The translations under genes were made by a program, and so were the position numbers. From Arachis hypogaea (lineage: Eukaryota > Streptophyta > Magnoliopsida > Fabales > Fabaceae), in the NCBI RefSeq assembly GCF_003086295.3, contig NC_092048.1, positions 110,128,276 through 110,192,275 on the forward strand: DNA of 64,000 bases, written 5' to 3'. The notes beneath the pieces were generated by a model that saw nothing but the letters and a program-made list of their open reading frames with translations, ran no database searches and was not told the origin of the DNA. Below are positions 12,331-22,464 of the stretch, one piece after another. Position 1 is the stretch's first letter. The number at the start of each line of letters is the position of its first letter.

Positions 12331-13437
12331 AAATCAAATAGGATAAAAAGAAGAGAATATACTATAAATTCCAAACTATCAATGAAACATAGCTCCAATC
12401 ATATGAGCGGGACTTATAGCTTTTTGCCTCTTGAATTGTTTTGGCATCTCACTTTATCCATTGAAGTTCAGAATGATTGGCTTCTATAGGAACTCAGAGT
12501 TTAGATAGTGTTATTGACTCTCCTAGTTCAGTATGATGATTCTTGAACACAGCTATTTTATGAGTCTTGGCTGTGGCCCTAAGCACTTTGTTTTCCAGTA
12601 TTACCACCGGATACATAAATGCCACAGACACATAATTGGGTGAACCTTTTCAGATTGTAACTCAGCTTTGCGAAAGTCCCCAATTAGAGGTGTCCAGGGT
12701 TCTTAAGCACACTCTTTTTTTGCTTTGGACCTTGACTTTAACCGCTCAGTCTCAAGTTTTCACTTGACACCTACACGCCACAAGCACATGGTTAGGGACA
12801 GCTTGGTTTAGCCGCTTAGACCAGGATTTTATTCCTTTAGGCCCTCCTATCCACTGATGCTCAAAGCCTTGGGATCCTTTTTATTTGCCCTTGCCTTTTG
12901 GTTTTAAGGGTTATTGGCTTTTTGCTCTTGCCTCTTGGTTTTAAGAGCTTTGGCTTTTTCTGCTTGCTTTTTCTTTTTCTTTCTATATTTTTTTTTCGCC
13001 TATTTTTTTTTTCTCTGCAAGCTTTGTTCTTTGCTGCTTTTTCTTGCTTCAAGAATCATTTTTATGATTTTTCAGATTATCAAATAACATGTCTCCTAGT
13101 CATTATTCTTTCAAGAGCCAACATATTTAACATTCTTAAACAATAACTTCAAAAGACATATGCACTGTTCAAGCATTCATTCAGAAAACAAGAAGCATTG
13201 TCACCACATCAAGATAATTAAGCTAAGTTCAAGGATAAATTCAAAACTCATGTTCTTCTTGTTCTTTTGAATTAAAACATTTTTCATTTAAGAGAGGTGA
13301 TGGATTCATAGGACATTCATAACTTTAAGACATAGTTACTAACTACTAATGATCATGTAATGAAGACATAAACATAGATAAGCACATAACATAGAAAATG
13401 AAAGACAGAAGAAATAAGAACAAGGAATGAATCCACC
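12331..13437 (-). other. Element A 3' non-coding region shared with element C
   Basis: No ORF of substance. About 12427-13070 is closely similar to 54541-55030 of element C (shared TTTTGGCATCTCACTTTATC and AGCACATGGTTAGGGACAGC). A ~85-bp stretch near 12700 is absent from C. A pyrimidine-rich run at about 12890-13060 explains the Lys-rich minus-strand ORF there. Confidence 0.7.
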
Positions 13438-13866
13438 TTAGTGATAGTGGCGTTTCCTTCTTGAGGAACCAATGATGTCCTTGAGCTCTTCTATGTCTCT
13501 TCCTTGTTTTTGTTGCTCCTCCCTCATTGTTTTTTGATCTTCTCTTATTTCATGAAGGATGATGGAGTGCTCTTGATGTTCCACCCTTAGTTGTCCTATG
13601 TTGGAACTTAATTCTTCTAGGGAGGTATTGATTTGCTCCCAATAGTTTTGTGGAGGAAAATACATTTGGGGCATCTCCGGGATCTTGATGATGAGCTTCT
13701 TCATGTGCCTGTTGAGATCCATGAATGTGCTCTTTTGTTTGCTCCATCCTTTTCTTAGTGATGGGCTTTAGAGATGAATCTTTCCATCTCCCATGGCTCA
13801 GAGGTGAAAGCACTTGCCTTCCCTTTCCTCTTTGAGGTTTCTCTGGCCTTAGGTGCCATTAATGGT
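13438..13866 (-). pseudogene. Element A ORF3 remnant (coiled-coil tail)
   Basis: On the minus strand an ATG near 13864 opens MAPKARETSKRGKGKASAF, then stops after ~35 codons. In another frame (13722-13438) a 94-residue segment contains a Gln/Glu-rich stretch likely to be coiled coil (QLRVEHQEHSIILHEIRED and MREEQQKQGRDIEEL) and ends SSRRKRHYH. It occupies the place of ORF3 in element B, whose protein starts MATKKGKEIASRK. I read it as a shortened, frameshifted ORF3. C keeps an even shorter remnant at about 55395-55485. Function of the full ORF3 is unknown. Confidence 0.55.
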
Positions 13867-13892
13867 AATGGAAAAACAAAAAGCTTATGCTT

Positions 13893-13930
13893 TTACCACA
13901 CCAAACTTAGAATGTTGCTCGCCCTCATGC
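13893..13930 (-). repeat. Second, internal PPT-like copy in element A
   Basis: Minus-strand TTGCATGAGGGCGAGCAA followed by TTCTAAGTTTGGTG resembles the hairpin plus PPT next to the 3' LTR. The stem has decayed (one mismatch and one G-T pair). It lies immediately upstream of the ORF3 remnant in element orientation. Confidence 0.55.
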
Positions 13931-14159
13931 AAAAGAAGAAAGAATAGAAGAAGAAGAAGAAGATATGGAGGAGATGGAGGGATGTGTGTATGGATGTGAG
14001 TGGTGAATGGAAAACAGAAGGGATGACCATGAATGGAGAGAGAGAGGGTGAGGTGGGTGGGGATCTTGTGAGATTCACAGATCCTGAGATGATCCTGTGG
14101 GGTCCACAGATCCTGAGGTGTTCAAGGATTTACAACCTTGCACCAAATTAGGCATGTAA

Positions 14160-14440
14160 AATGCCCTTGCACACAACTCTGGGCGTTCAGCGCCAGGTTG
14201 GTGCCCATTTTGGGCGTTCAACGCCCATTTGTTGGCTATTTCTAGTGTTGAACGCCAGAACCATGCTTGTTCTGGGCGTTCAGCGCCAGCTCTTCTCCAG
14301 GGTGCAATTCTGGCGTTCAGCGCCCAGATGATGCCCATTTTGGGCGTTCAGCACCCAGATACTGCCCATTTTGGGCGTTCAGCGCCAGAACCATGCTCTG
14401 TTCTGGCGTTGAACGCCAGACAGGTGCTTCCTCCAGGGTG
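14160..14440 (-). repeat. GGCGTTCAGCGCC minisatellite in element A
   Basis: About ten degenerate copies of a motif like TTCTGGCGTTCAGCGCCAG or TTTTGGGCGTTCAGCGCCCA, spaced at 20-40 bp. The motif is itself nearly palindromic (GGCGTTNANCGCC). The same motif clusters in the LTRs of this family. ORFs on both strands here are translations of the repeat. Confidence 0.85.
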
Positions 14441-14560
14441 TGATTTTTCTTCCGCTGTTTTTGATTCTGTTTCTAGATTTTTCGTTTATTTTGTGACTCT
14501 ACATGATCATGAACCTATAAAGACATATAACTAAGAAAAATATAGTTAGATAAATAAAAA

Positions 14561-14576
14561 TTGGGTTGCCTCCCAA
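14561..14576 (-). ncRNA. Stem-loop after protease, element A
   Basis: Minus strand TTGGG-AGGCAA-CCCAA, perfect 5-bp stem with a 6-nt loop, preceded by TTAAAGAAGTGCTTG. Equivalent structures occur after pol in B and after the terminal ORF in C and E, with changed but still paired stem bases. Confidence 0.6.
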
Positions 14577-14643
14577 CAAGCACTTCTTTAATGTCAATAG
14601 CTTGACAGTGGACTCTCATGGAGCCTCATAGATTTGCAGAGCT

Positions 14644-15576
14644 TTATTGAGACCTCCCAACACCAAACTTAGAGTTTGGATATGGGGGTTTGACACCAAA
14701 CTTAGAGTTTGGTTGTGGCCTCCCAACACCAAACTTAGAGTTTGATTGTGGGGGCTTTGGTTGACTCTGCTTTGAGAGAAGCTTTTTATGCTTCCTCTCC
14801 ATGGATGCAGAGAGAGATCCTTGAGTTGTAAACACAAGGTTGTCCTCATTTATTTGAAGGATCAATTCTCCTCTGTCGACATCAATCACAGCTCTTGCTG
14901 TGGCTAGGAAAGGTCTTCCTAGGATGATGGATTCATCCTCTTTCTTTCCAGTATCCAAGACGATGAAATCAGCAGGGATGTAAAGGCCTTCAACCTTTAC
15001 TAACACGTCCTCTACTTGTCCATAAGCCTGTTTTCTTGAATTGTCTGCCATCTCTAATGAGATTTTTGCAGCTTGCACCCCATAGATTCCCAGTTTCTCT
15101 ATTACAGAGAGGGGCATGAGGTTTATCCCTGAACCGAGGTCACACAGTGCCTTTTCAAAGATCATGTTGCCTATGTTACAAGGTAGTAAGAACTTTCCAG
15201 GATCCTGTTTCTTCTGAGGCAATGTCAGTTGATCCAGATCACTTAGTTCATTGGTGAACAAGGGAGGTTCATCTTCCCAAGTCTCATTACCAAATAATTT
15301 GGCATTCAGCTTCATGATTGCACCAAGAAACTTGGCAGCTTGCTCTTCAGTAACATCCTCATTCTCTTCAGAAGAGGAATACCCATCAGAGCTCATGAAT
15401 GGCATAAGGAGGTTCAATGGAATCTTTATGGTCTCTAGATGAGCCTCAGAGTTCTTTGGTTCCTCAGAGGGAAGCTCCTTATTGATCACTGGACGTCCCA
15501 GGAGGTCTTCCTCCTTGGGATTCACGTCCTCCTCTCCCTCTTTAGGTTCGACCATTTTGGTTATGTTAATGGCCTT
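14644..15576 (-). pseudogene. Element A aspartic protease region
   Basis: Continues the gag frame after a TGA at about 15577 (context NPKGE-stop-KAI, where related elements have Cys). The retropepsin-type active site CDLGSGINLMPLSV is at about residue 150 of the 303-residue open stretch, and ILGRPFLATARAVIDV, the usual second conserved strand, follows. It would cleave the gag polyprotein. The C-terminus is a tandem PNSKFGV repeat (about 14650-14740) derived from PPT-like DNA (CTAAGTTTGGTG). No RT follows; the frame ends at 14644. Confidence 0.85.
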
Positions 15577-16958
15577 TCACTCTCCTTTTGGATTTTCTTC
15601 TGTATTGCTTGGGAGAGTACTAAGAGGGATTTCAGTGATCCTTTTACTCAACTGGCCCACTTGTGCTTCCAAATTTCTAATGGAAGACCTTGTTTCATTC
15701 ATGAAACTCATAGTGGCCTTAGATAGATCAGAGACTAGATTTGCTAAGCTAGATGGATTCTGCTCAGAATTCTCTGTCTGTTGCTGAGTAGACGATGGAA
15801 AAGGCTTGCTATTGCTAAACCTGTTTCTACCACCATTATTAAAGCCTTGTTGAGGCTTTTGATCCTTCCATGAGAGATTTGGGTGATTTCTCCATGATGG
15901 ATTGTAGGTGTTTCCATATGGTTCACCCATGTAATTTAACTCTGTTATTGCAGGGTTCTCAGGATCATAAGCTTCTTCTTCAGAAGATGCCTCTTGAGTA
16001 CTGTTGGATGCAGCTTGCATTCCATTCAGACTCTGAGAAATCATATTGACTTGCTGAGTCAATATTTTGTTCTGAGCCAATATGGCATTCAGAGTATCAA
16101 TTTCAAGAACTCCCTTCTTCATAGGCGTCCTATTATTCACAGGATTCCTCTCAGAAGTGTACATGAACTGGTTATTGGCAACCATGTCAATGAGTTCTTG
16201 AGCTTCTGCAGGCGTTTTTTTAGGTGAATGGATTCACCTGCAGAAGTATCCAATGACATCTTTGATAACTCAGATAAACCATCATAGAATATATCTAGGA
16301 TGGTCCATTCTGAAAGCATGTCAAAAGGACACTTTATGGTTAGCTGCTTGTATCTTTCCCAAGCTTCATAGAGGGATTCACCTTCTTTCTGTCTGAAGGT
16401 TTGAACATCCGCTCTAAGCTTGCTCAGCTTTTGAGGAGGAAAGAACTTGGCTAAGAAAGCCGTGACCAGCTTATCCCAAGATTTCAGGCTGTCTTTGGGT
16501 TGAGAGTCCAACCATATTCTAGCTCTGTCTCTTACAGCAAAAGGGAAAAGCATGAGCCTGTAGACTTCAAGATCTACTCCATTAGTCTTAACAGTATCAC
16601 AGATCTGCAAGAATTCAGTTAAGAACTGAAAAGGATCTTCAGATGGAAGTCCATGAAACTTGCAGTTCTGTTGCATTAGAGAAACTAGCTGAGGTTTCAG
16701 CTCAAAATTGTTTGCTCCAATGGCAGGAATGGAGATGCTTCTTCCATGTAGATTGGAATTAGGTGCAGTAAAGTCACCAAGCATTCTCCTTGCATTATTG
16801 TTGTTGGGTTCGGCTGCCATCTCCTTTACTTGTTCGAAATTTTCAATAAGGTTGTCTCTGAATTGTTGTAATTTAGCTTCTCTTAGTTTTCTCTTCAGAG
16901 TCCTTTCAGGTTCTGGATCAGCTTCAACAAGAATGCCTTTTTCTTTGTCCCTGCTCAT
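15577..16958 (-). pseudogene. gag: Element A gag
   Basis: Starts ATG 16958 (MSRDKEKGIL). The Athila-type gag core is at about residues 70-230 (ANNFELKPQLVSLMQQN, FPFAVRDRARIWLDSQP, FFPPQKLSKLRADVQTF, ESLYEAWERYKQL). A run of seven A on the minus strand near 16217 shifts the frame. The second frame (16185-15577) holds NAILAQNKILTQQVNMISQ and the Asn-rich nucleic-acid-binding tail (NHPNLSWKDQKPQ). A six-A run would keep one frame, so an indel is likelier than programmed shifting. A TGA ends the second frame. The protein would package element RNA. Confidence 0.85.
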
Positions 16959-16969
16959 AAGAAAGAGAA

Positions 16970-18820
16970 GAGAAAAAGAAAAGAAGAGGAATCCTCTATG
17001 TCACAGTAAAGAGGTTCCTTATTGTTAGTGGAAGAAGAAAAGAAGAAAAGAAATTCGAACACAGATGGAAGAGAGGGTTCGAATTTGGTGAGTGATGTGA
17101 GGAAGAGATGTTAATGGATGAATAAATAAGATGAGAGAGCGAGAATTTTTGAAAATAATTTTTGAAAAAGAGTTAGTAATTTTCAAAAATAGTTTTTTGA
17201 AAAAGGTTAGTAATTTTCGAAAATTTTTAAAATAAAAGATTAAAATAATTAGTTAATTAAAAAGAATTTTTGAAAAAGAGGGAGATATTTTCGAAAATTA
17301 GAGAGAGAGAGAGAGAGAGAGTTAGTTAGGTAGTTTTGAAAAAGATAAGAAATAAACAAAAAGTTAGTTAGTTAGTTGAAACAAATTTTAAAAATCAATT
17401 TTTGAAAAGATAAGAAGTTAGGAAGTTAGAAAAGGTATTTTGAAATCAAATTTTTTTGAAAAAGATAAGATAAGAAGATATTTTTGAAAAGATATGATTG
17501 AAATTAGTTTTGAAAAAGATTTGATTTTTAAAATCAGAATTAATGACTTGATTCACAAGAAATCACAAGATATGATTCTAGAACTCAAAGTTTGAATCTT
17601 TCTTAACAAGCAAGTAACAAACTTGAAATTTTTGAATCAAAACATTAATTGCTATTGTTATTTTCGAAAATTTGATATAAAAATAAGAAAAAGATTTTTG
17701 AAAAATATTTTTATAATTTTCGAAAATAACTAAGAAAAATGAAAAAGATTTGATTTTTGAAAAAGATTTTGAAAAAGATAAGATTTTTAAATTGAAAATT
17801 TGATTTGACTCATAAAAACAACTAGATTTTAAAAATTTTTGAAAAAGTCAAATCTAATTTTCGAAATTTTGAGAGAGAAAAAGGGAAAGATATTTTTTTT
17901 TATTTTTGAATTTTTAATGAAGAGAGAGAAAAACAAGAAAAATGATGCAATGCATGAAAGTTATGGATCAAAACAATGAATGCATGCAAGAATGCTATGA
18001 ATGTTAAGATGAACACTAAGAACACTATGAAGATCTTGATGAACATCAAGAACACATTTTTGAAAAATTTTTAATGCAAAGAAAACATGCAAGACACCAA
18101 ACTTAGAATTCTTTAATGCTTAGACACTAAGAATCCAAGAATGCATATGAACAACAAGAAAAGACACAAAATATGCAAATGCAAAGATCAAACAAGAAGA
18201 CTTACCAAGAACAACTTGAAGATCATGAAGAACACTATGAATGCATGAAAATTTTTGAAAAATGCAAGATGAGTATGCAATTGACACCAAACTTATAACA
18301 TGACTCAAGACTCAAACAAGAAACACAAAAATATTTTTGATTTTTATGATTTTATGAATTTTTTTTTTGAAAATTATTTGAAAAACAAAAATAAGGATTT
18401 CAAAATCTTTAATATGAATTCCAGGAATCTTGAGCTCTTTAGTCTAAAGCTCCAATCAAAGGGTCAGACATGGCTTAATAGCCATTCAAGCTTTAGAATG
18501 GATTTACATCCATTGAGGTGATTAGTTGAAGACCAATCCCAAAGGGGTTTGGGTATGGCTTTTTAGCCAGATAGGATTCAACATGTTACCATGAAACTCT
18601 AGAATTCATTCTTAAAAGTTTTGAAGCCATAGAATAATTTATTTTTGAAAACATTTTTATTTTAAAAATATAATTTTTTTTTGAAAACATTTTTATTTTT
18701 TTCGAAAACAGATGAGAATTTTTTTTTGAAAGATTTTTGAAAATTTTTTGAAAAGAAAACAAAAAGAAAATTACCTAATCTGAGCAACAAGATGAACCGT
18801 CAGTTGTCCAAACTCGAACA
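16970..18820 (-). other. Element A leader, low-complexity
   Basis: 1.85 kb between PBS and gag without coding potential. It is dominated by irregular repeats of TTTTTGAAAAAGAT and TTTTCGAAAA, with a (GA)n run near 17303-17322 and two further CACCAAACTTA (PPT-like) occurrences near 18095 and 18285. Confidence 0.75.
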
Positions 18821-18821
18821 A

Positions 18822-18839
18822 TCCCCGGCAACGGCGCCA
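18822..18839 (-). other. Element A primer-binding site (tRNA-Asp)
   Basis: Minus strand TGGCGCCGTTGCCGGGGA, an exact match to the complement of the plant tRNA-Asp 3' end, 6 bp from the 5' LTR. The plus-strand match to tRNA-Asp is only these 18 bases, so this is not a tRNA gene. Confidence 0.93.
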
Positions 18840-18845
18840 AAAACT

Positions 18846-20575
18846 TGGTGCGCAGAAATTGTGATTACACTTTGATTATGTAAAATTCATTGCTCTTTCT
18901 TTCCCTGGCAATGGCACCAAAAACGCGATGCCAATACCATGGTTCACAACTTCGCACAACTAACCAGCAAGTGCACTGGGTCGTCCAAGTAATACCTTAC
19001 GTGAGTAAGGGTAGAATCCCACGGAGATTGTTGGTATGAAGCAAGCTATGGTCACCTTGTAAATCTCAGTCAGGCGGATATAAAATAGTAATGGGGTTTT
19101 CGAAAATAATTAATAAAATAGGGATAGAAATATTTATGTAAATCATTGGTGAGAATTTCAGATAAGCGAATAGAGATGCTTTCGTTCCTCTGAACCTCTA
19201 CTTTCCTGCTATCTTCATCCAATCAGTCTTACTCCTTTCCATGGCTGGCTTTATGTAATGCATCACCATTGTCAATGGCTACTTTCGGTCTTCTCTCGGA
19301 AAAATGATCCAAATGCCCTGTCACGGCACGGCTAATCGTCTGGAGGCATCACCCTTGTCAATGGTTACATCCTATCCTCTCAGTGAAAGTGGTCAACGCA
19401 CCCTGTCATGGCACGGCTATTCATCTGTCGGTTCTCGATCATGCTGGAATAGGATTTACTATCCTTTTGCGTCTGTCACTACGCCCAGCAATCGCGAGTT
19501 TGAAGCTCGTCACAGTCATTCAATCATTGAATCCTACTCAGAATACCACAGACAAGGTTTATACTTTCCGGATTCTCTTGAATGCCGCCATCATTCTAGC
19601 TTACACCACGAAGATTCTGATTAAGAGATCTAAGAGACACTCATTCAATCGGAAGTAGAACGGAAGTGGTTGTCAGGCACGCGTTCATGGGGAATGATGA
19701 TGATTGTCACGTTCATCACATTCAGGTTGAAGTGCGAATGAATATCTTAGAAGCAGAATAAGTTGAATCGAATAGAAAACAGTAGTACTTTGCATTAATC
19801 TTTGAGGAACAGCAGAGCTCCACACCTTAATCTATGGAGTGTAGAAACTCTACCGTTAAAAATACATAAGTGAATAGAGGGTAAGCATGGCCGAATGGCC
19901 AGCCTCCCATGGAGGTCTAGAGATCTAAAAATGATCAAAAGATGTCTAATACAATAGTAAAAAGTCCTATTTATAATAAACTAGCTACTAGGGTTTACAG
20001 AAGTAAGTAATTGATGCATAAATCCACTTCCAGGGCCCACTTGGTGTGTGCTTGGGCTGAGCTTGAGTGTTACACGTGTATAGGTCATTCCTGATGTTGA
20101 ACGCCAGCTTTTGTGCCAGTTTGGGCGTTGAACTCCACTTTGCAGCTTGTTTCTGGCGCTGGACGCTAGAATTGGGCAGAGAGCTGGCTTTGAACGCCAG
20201 TTTGCGTCGTCTAAACTTAGGGAAAGTATGGACTATTATATATTTCTGGAAAGCCCTGGATGTCTACTTTCCAACGCAATTGGAAGCGCGCCATTTTGAG
20301 TTCTATAGCTCCAGAAAATCCATTTTTAGTGCAGGGAGGTCAGAATCCAACAGCATCAGCAGTCCTTCTTCAACCTCTGAATCTGATGTTTGCTCAAGTC
20401 CCTCAATTTCAGCCAGAAAATACCTAAAATCACAGAAAAATACACAAACTCATAGTAAAGTCCAGAAATGTGATTTTAACATAAAAACTAATGAAAACAT
20501 CCCTAAAAGTAACTAGATCCTACTAAAAACATACTAAAAACAATGCCAAAAAGCGTATAAATTATCCGCTCATCA
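18846..20575 (-). repeat. Element A 5' LTR
   Basis: 1730 bp. The minus strand starts TGATGAGCGG and ends GCGCACCA. Followed on the plus strand by CTACA, the target duplication. Motif cluster at about 20094-20204. Confidence 0.93.
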
Positions 20576-20580
20576 CTACA

Positions 20581-21206
20581 CAACACACAAGGGTGAGAAG
20601 TAATCCTCTCAAGGGTGTGGTAGAACCATCCCCCTCTGAAGCAAGTCTAACCAAGGCACTTGGGGATATGACCACCATCCTTACACAAATCCAAAGGGAT
20701 CAAAAGGAATACTACTCCATCCAAGCCGTCCAAGCCGTCCAAGCCCCACCTCCGGTTGCTCAACTTAAAGGCCCTCTAGCACCACACATTACACCGATCA
20801 ATGCCATCAAATTCAAGAGGAACATGCCCTTGTGGTAGCCAATGTGAATTACAACAACCGTCCACCCTACCCTTCTCAAGGTCCAAACAACTACCATCAA
20901 GGTGGTAATCAACATCAATGGTGGAGAGATAATGCACAAGAAAGCAATCAAAACTAAAGGTGGAACAACTCTTCTTCTCATCACAACAACAACTATTCTT
21001 CATCCCAATACCACCATAACAACACCAACTACCAAGCCAACCAAGGCCACTCCAACCAAAACCAAAACAACTACACCAAGTACCAAGCACCACACCATAG
21101 ACAACAAAATCAAAACCAATCTCCTCCATCTTCCAACAATCAAGTTGATGAGCTTAGAGCCGCTATGGAAAAATGAGATGAGAGCAACAAGGCTCAATTC
21201 GAGGCC
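20581..21206 (+). pseudogene. gag: Element B gag, C-terminal part
   Basis: In frame with 9699-10559 once element A is removed. It encodes a Gln/Ala/Pro linker. A frameshift near 20780 then moves into a second frame holding a degenerate Cys/His segment (THYTDQCHQIQEEHA) where Athila gag has its zinc knuckle, and an Asn/Gln-rich tail (NNYHQGGNQHQWW). A TAA (about 20957) and a TGA (about 21175) interrupt that frame. Minus-strand Trp/Val-rich ORFs over this stretch are shadows of the Asn-rich tail. Confidence 0.75.
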
Positions 21207-22424
21207 TTGAATACTCAATTGGCCAACCTCACCAACATGCTTTCAAAGATGAACATGTCAAGCCAATCACCAACCCCCAATAACAACACTAATCAACCCT
21301 CAAGTTCTTCTAACCTTCCGTTCCAACCCCAACCAAACCCAAGAGGCAGTCTCAACGCCATCACTCTACGGTTGGGGACTACATTAGAGAAGATACCTCC
21401 AAGGGTCATGGGAGAAATTCATGAGGAAGAGGTAGTTGTTGAAACTCCACATGAAGAAGAGGTGGTAGACAAACGGCATGAGGAAGAAGGAGTAAACCTC
21501 AAGGAACCCAAGAGAAAAGCTATAGTGGATGAGTCAATTCCTATTCCATTTCCTTCCATGGTGAAGAAGGCGAAGAAGACACCGGAGTTTGATTTGAACA
21601 TGCTTCAAGTGTTCAAAAAGGTTGAGGTAACCATACCACTCCTTGATGCTATTCAACAAATTCCAAAGTTTTCAAAATTTTTGAAAGACTTGTGTACACA
21701 CAAGGATATGATAGGAGAATTGGAGACATTATCCTTGGGTAGTTCAATTTCTTCCTTGATGGAACCTAATCCAAGAAAATGTGGTGACCCTGGACCGTGC
21801 TTAGTGTCTTGTTGTATTGGTAGATACAATTTTCATGATTGTATGTGTGACTTGGGAACTTGTGTAAGCATCATGCCACTTTCTATCTATGTGCGGTTGA
21901 ATTTAGCTCCATTAAAGAAGTCGGCGGCGAGGTTTGCCTTAGCCGATAAGAGTGTGATCACAGTGATGGGAATAGCGAAATATGTACTCGTGGCAATTAA
22001 GGATTTGGTTTTTTCGGTTGACTTTTACATCCTTGAAATGCCTCCAATAGAAAATAGAAGCTCCTCCTCCGTTCTACTTGGTAGACCCTTCCTCAAAACC
22101 TCCAAATTCAAGTTAGATGTCTTCACCGGTATATATTCGTTTGGGGTTGGAGATAAGACTATCAAGTTCAATTTAGAGGAAGCCATGAAACATCTTCCCG
22201 AAGAACATTTCGTGCTCCGATGTGATGTGATTGATGAAGTGGTAGCGGAAGTGCAAGAAGAAGACCATGACAAGTTGTGCTACCCCATTGTTGAGGAGAC
22301 GGATGACCAAGAAGATGAACATAAAGAAGTTGTCGAGAATGAATCCCATGAGATTGATGAAAAGGAACCTCAACTTGAGATAAAAAGTGAATTGAAGCCC
22401 CTTCCATATCATTTGAAGTAATCT
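21207..22424 (+). pseudogene. Element B gag end plus aspartic protease
   Basis: One open frame of 404 codons. It begins with the end of gag (ANLTNMLSKMNMSSQ), followed by an acidic linker (HEEEVVVETPHEEEVVD). The retropepsin site is CDLGTCVSIMPLSIY; most relatives have DLGAS, so the two residues after Gly are unusual. SVLLGRPFLKTSKFKLDVF follows. It stops at TAA 22419-22421, and a frameshift follows before RT. In relatives this is continuous with pol, so the break is damage. Product role: polyprotein processing in the particle. Confidence 0.8.
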
Positions 22425-22464
22425 TTCTTAGAGGATAACCAAAAGTTTTCGGTCATTATTACTA

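Larger units (their letters stand above)
10560..20575 (-). mobile_element. Element A: non-autonomous Athila-like retrotransposon, gag-protease only
   Basis: Two 1730-bp LTRs (10560-12289 and 18846-20575) differ at about 47 sites by eye (about 2.7%). CTACA flanks the element at 10555-10559 and 20576-20580. Read on the minus strand: LTR, tRNA-Asp PBS, a 1.85-kb low-complexity leader, gag, protease, stem-loop, motif cluster, short ORF3 remnant, RGGA-loop hairpin, PPT, LTR. There is no reverse transcriptase, RNase H or integrase, so mobility would need enzymes from another element. The first LTR dinucleotide on the plus strand is TA at 10560 instead of TG, a point change. Confidence 0.93.

Noticed and set aside
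12861..13052. Lys-rich basic ORF on the minus strand
   Set aside because: Produced by a C/T-rich tract on the plus strand; the equivalent tract in element C has no such frame.
14075..14534. ORFs on both strands in the GGCGTTCAGCGCC region
   Set aside because: They are translations of a minisatellite whose motif is nearly palindromic, so both strands stay open.
18822..18839. Match to tRNA-Asp (also at 9556, 45904, 58407, 61860)
   Set aside because: Only the last 18 bases of tRNA-Asp are matched, and each lies 5-6 bp from an LTR edge; these are primer-binding sites, not tRNA genes.
20760..21218. Trp/Val/Gly-rich minus-strand ORFs
   Set aside because: Shadows of the Asn/Gln-rich gag tail on the plus strand.
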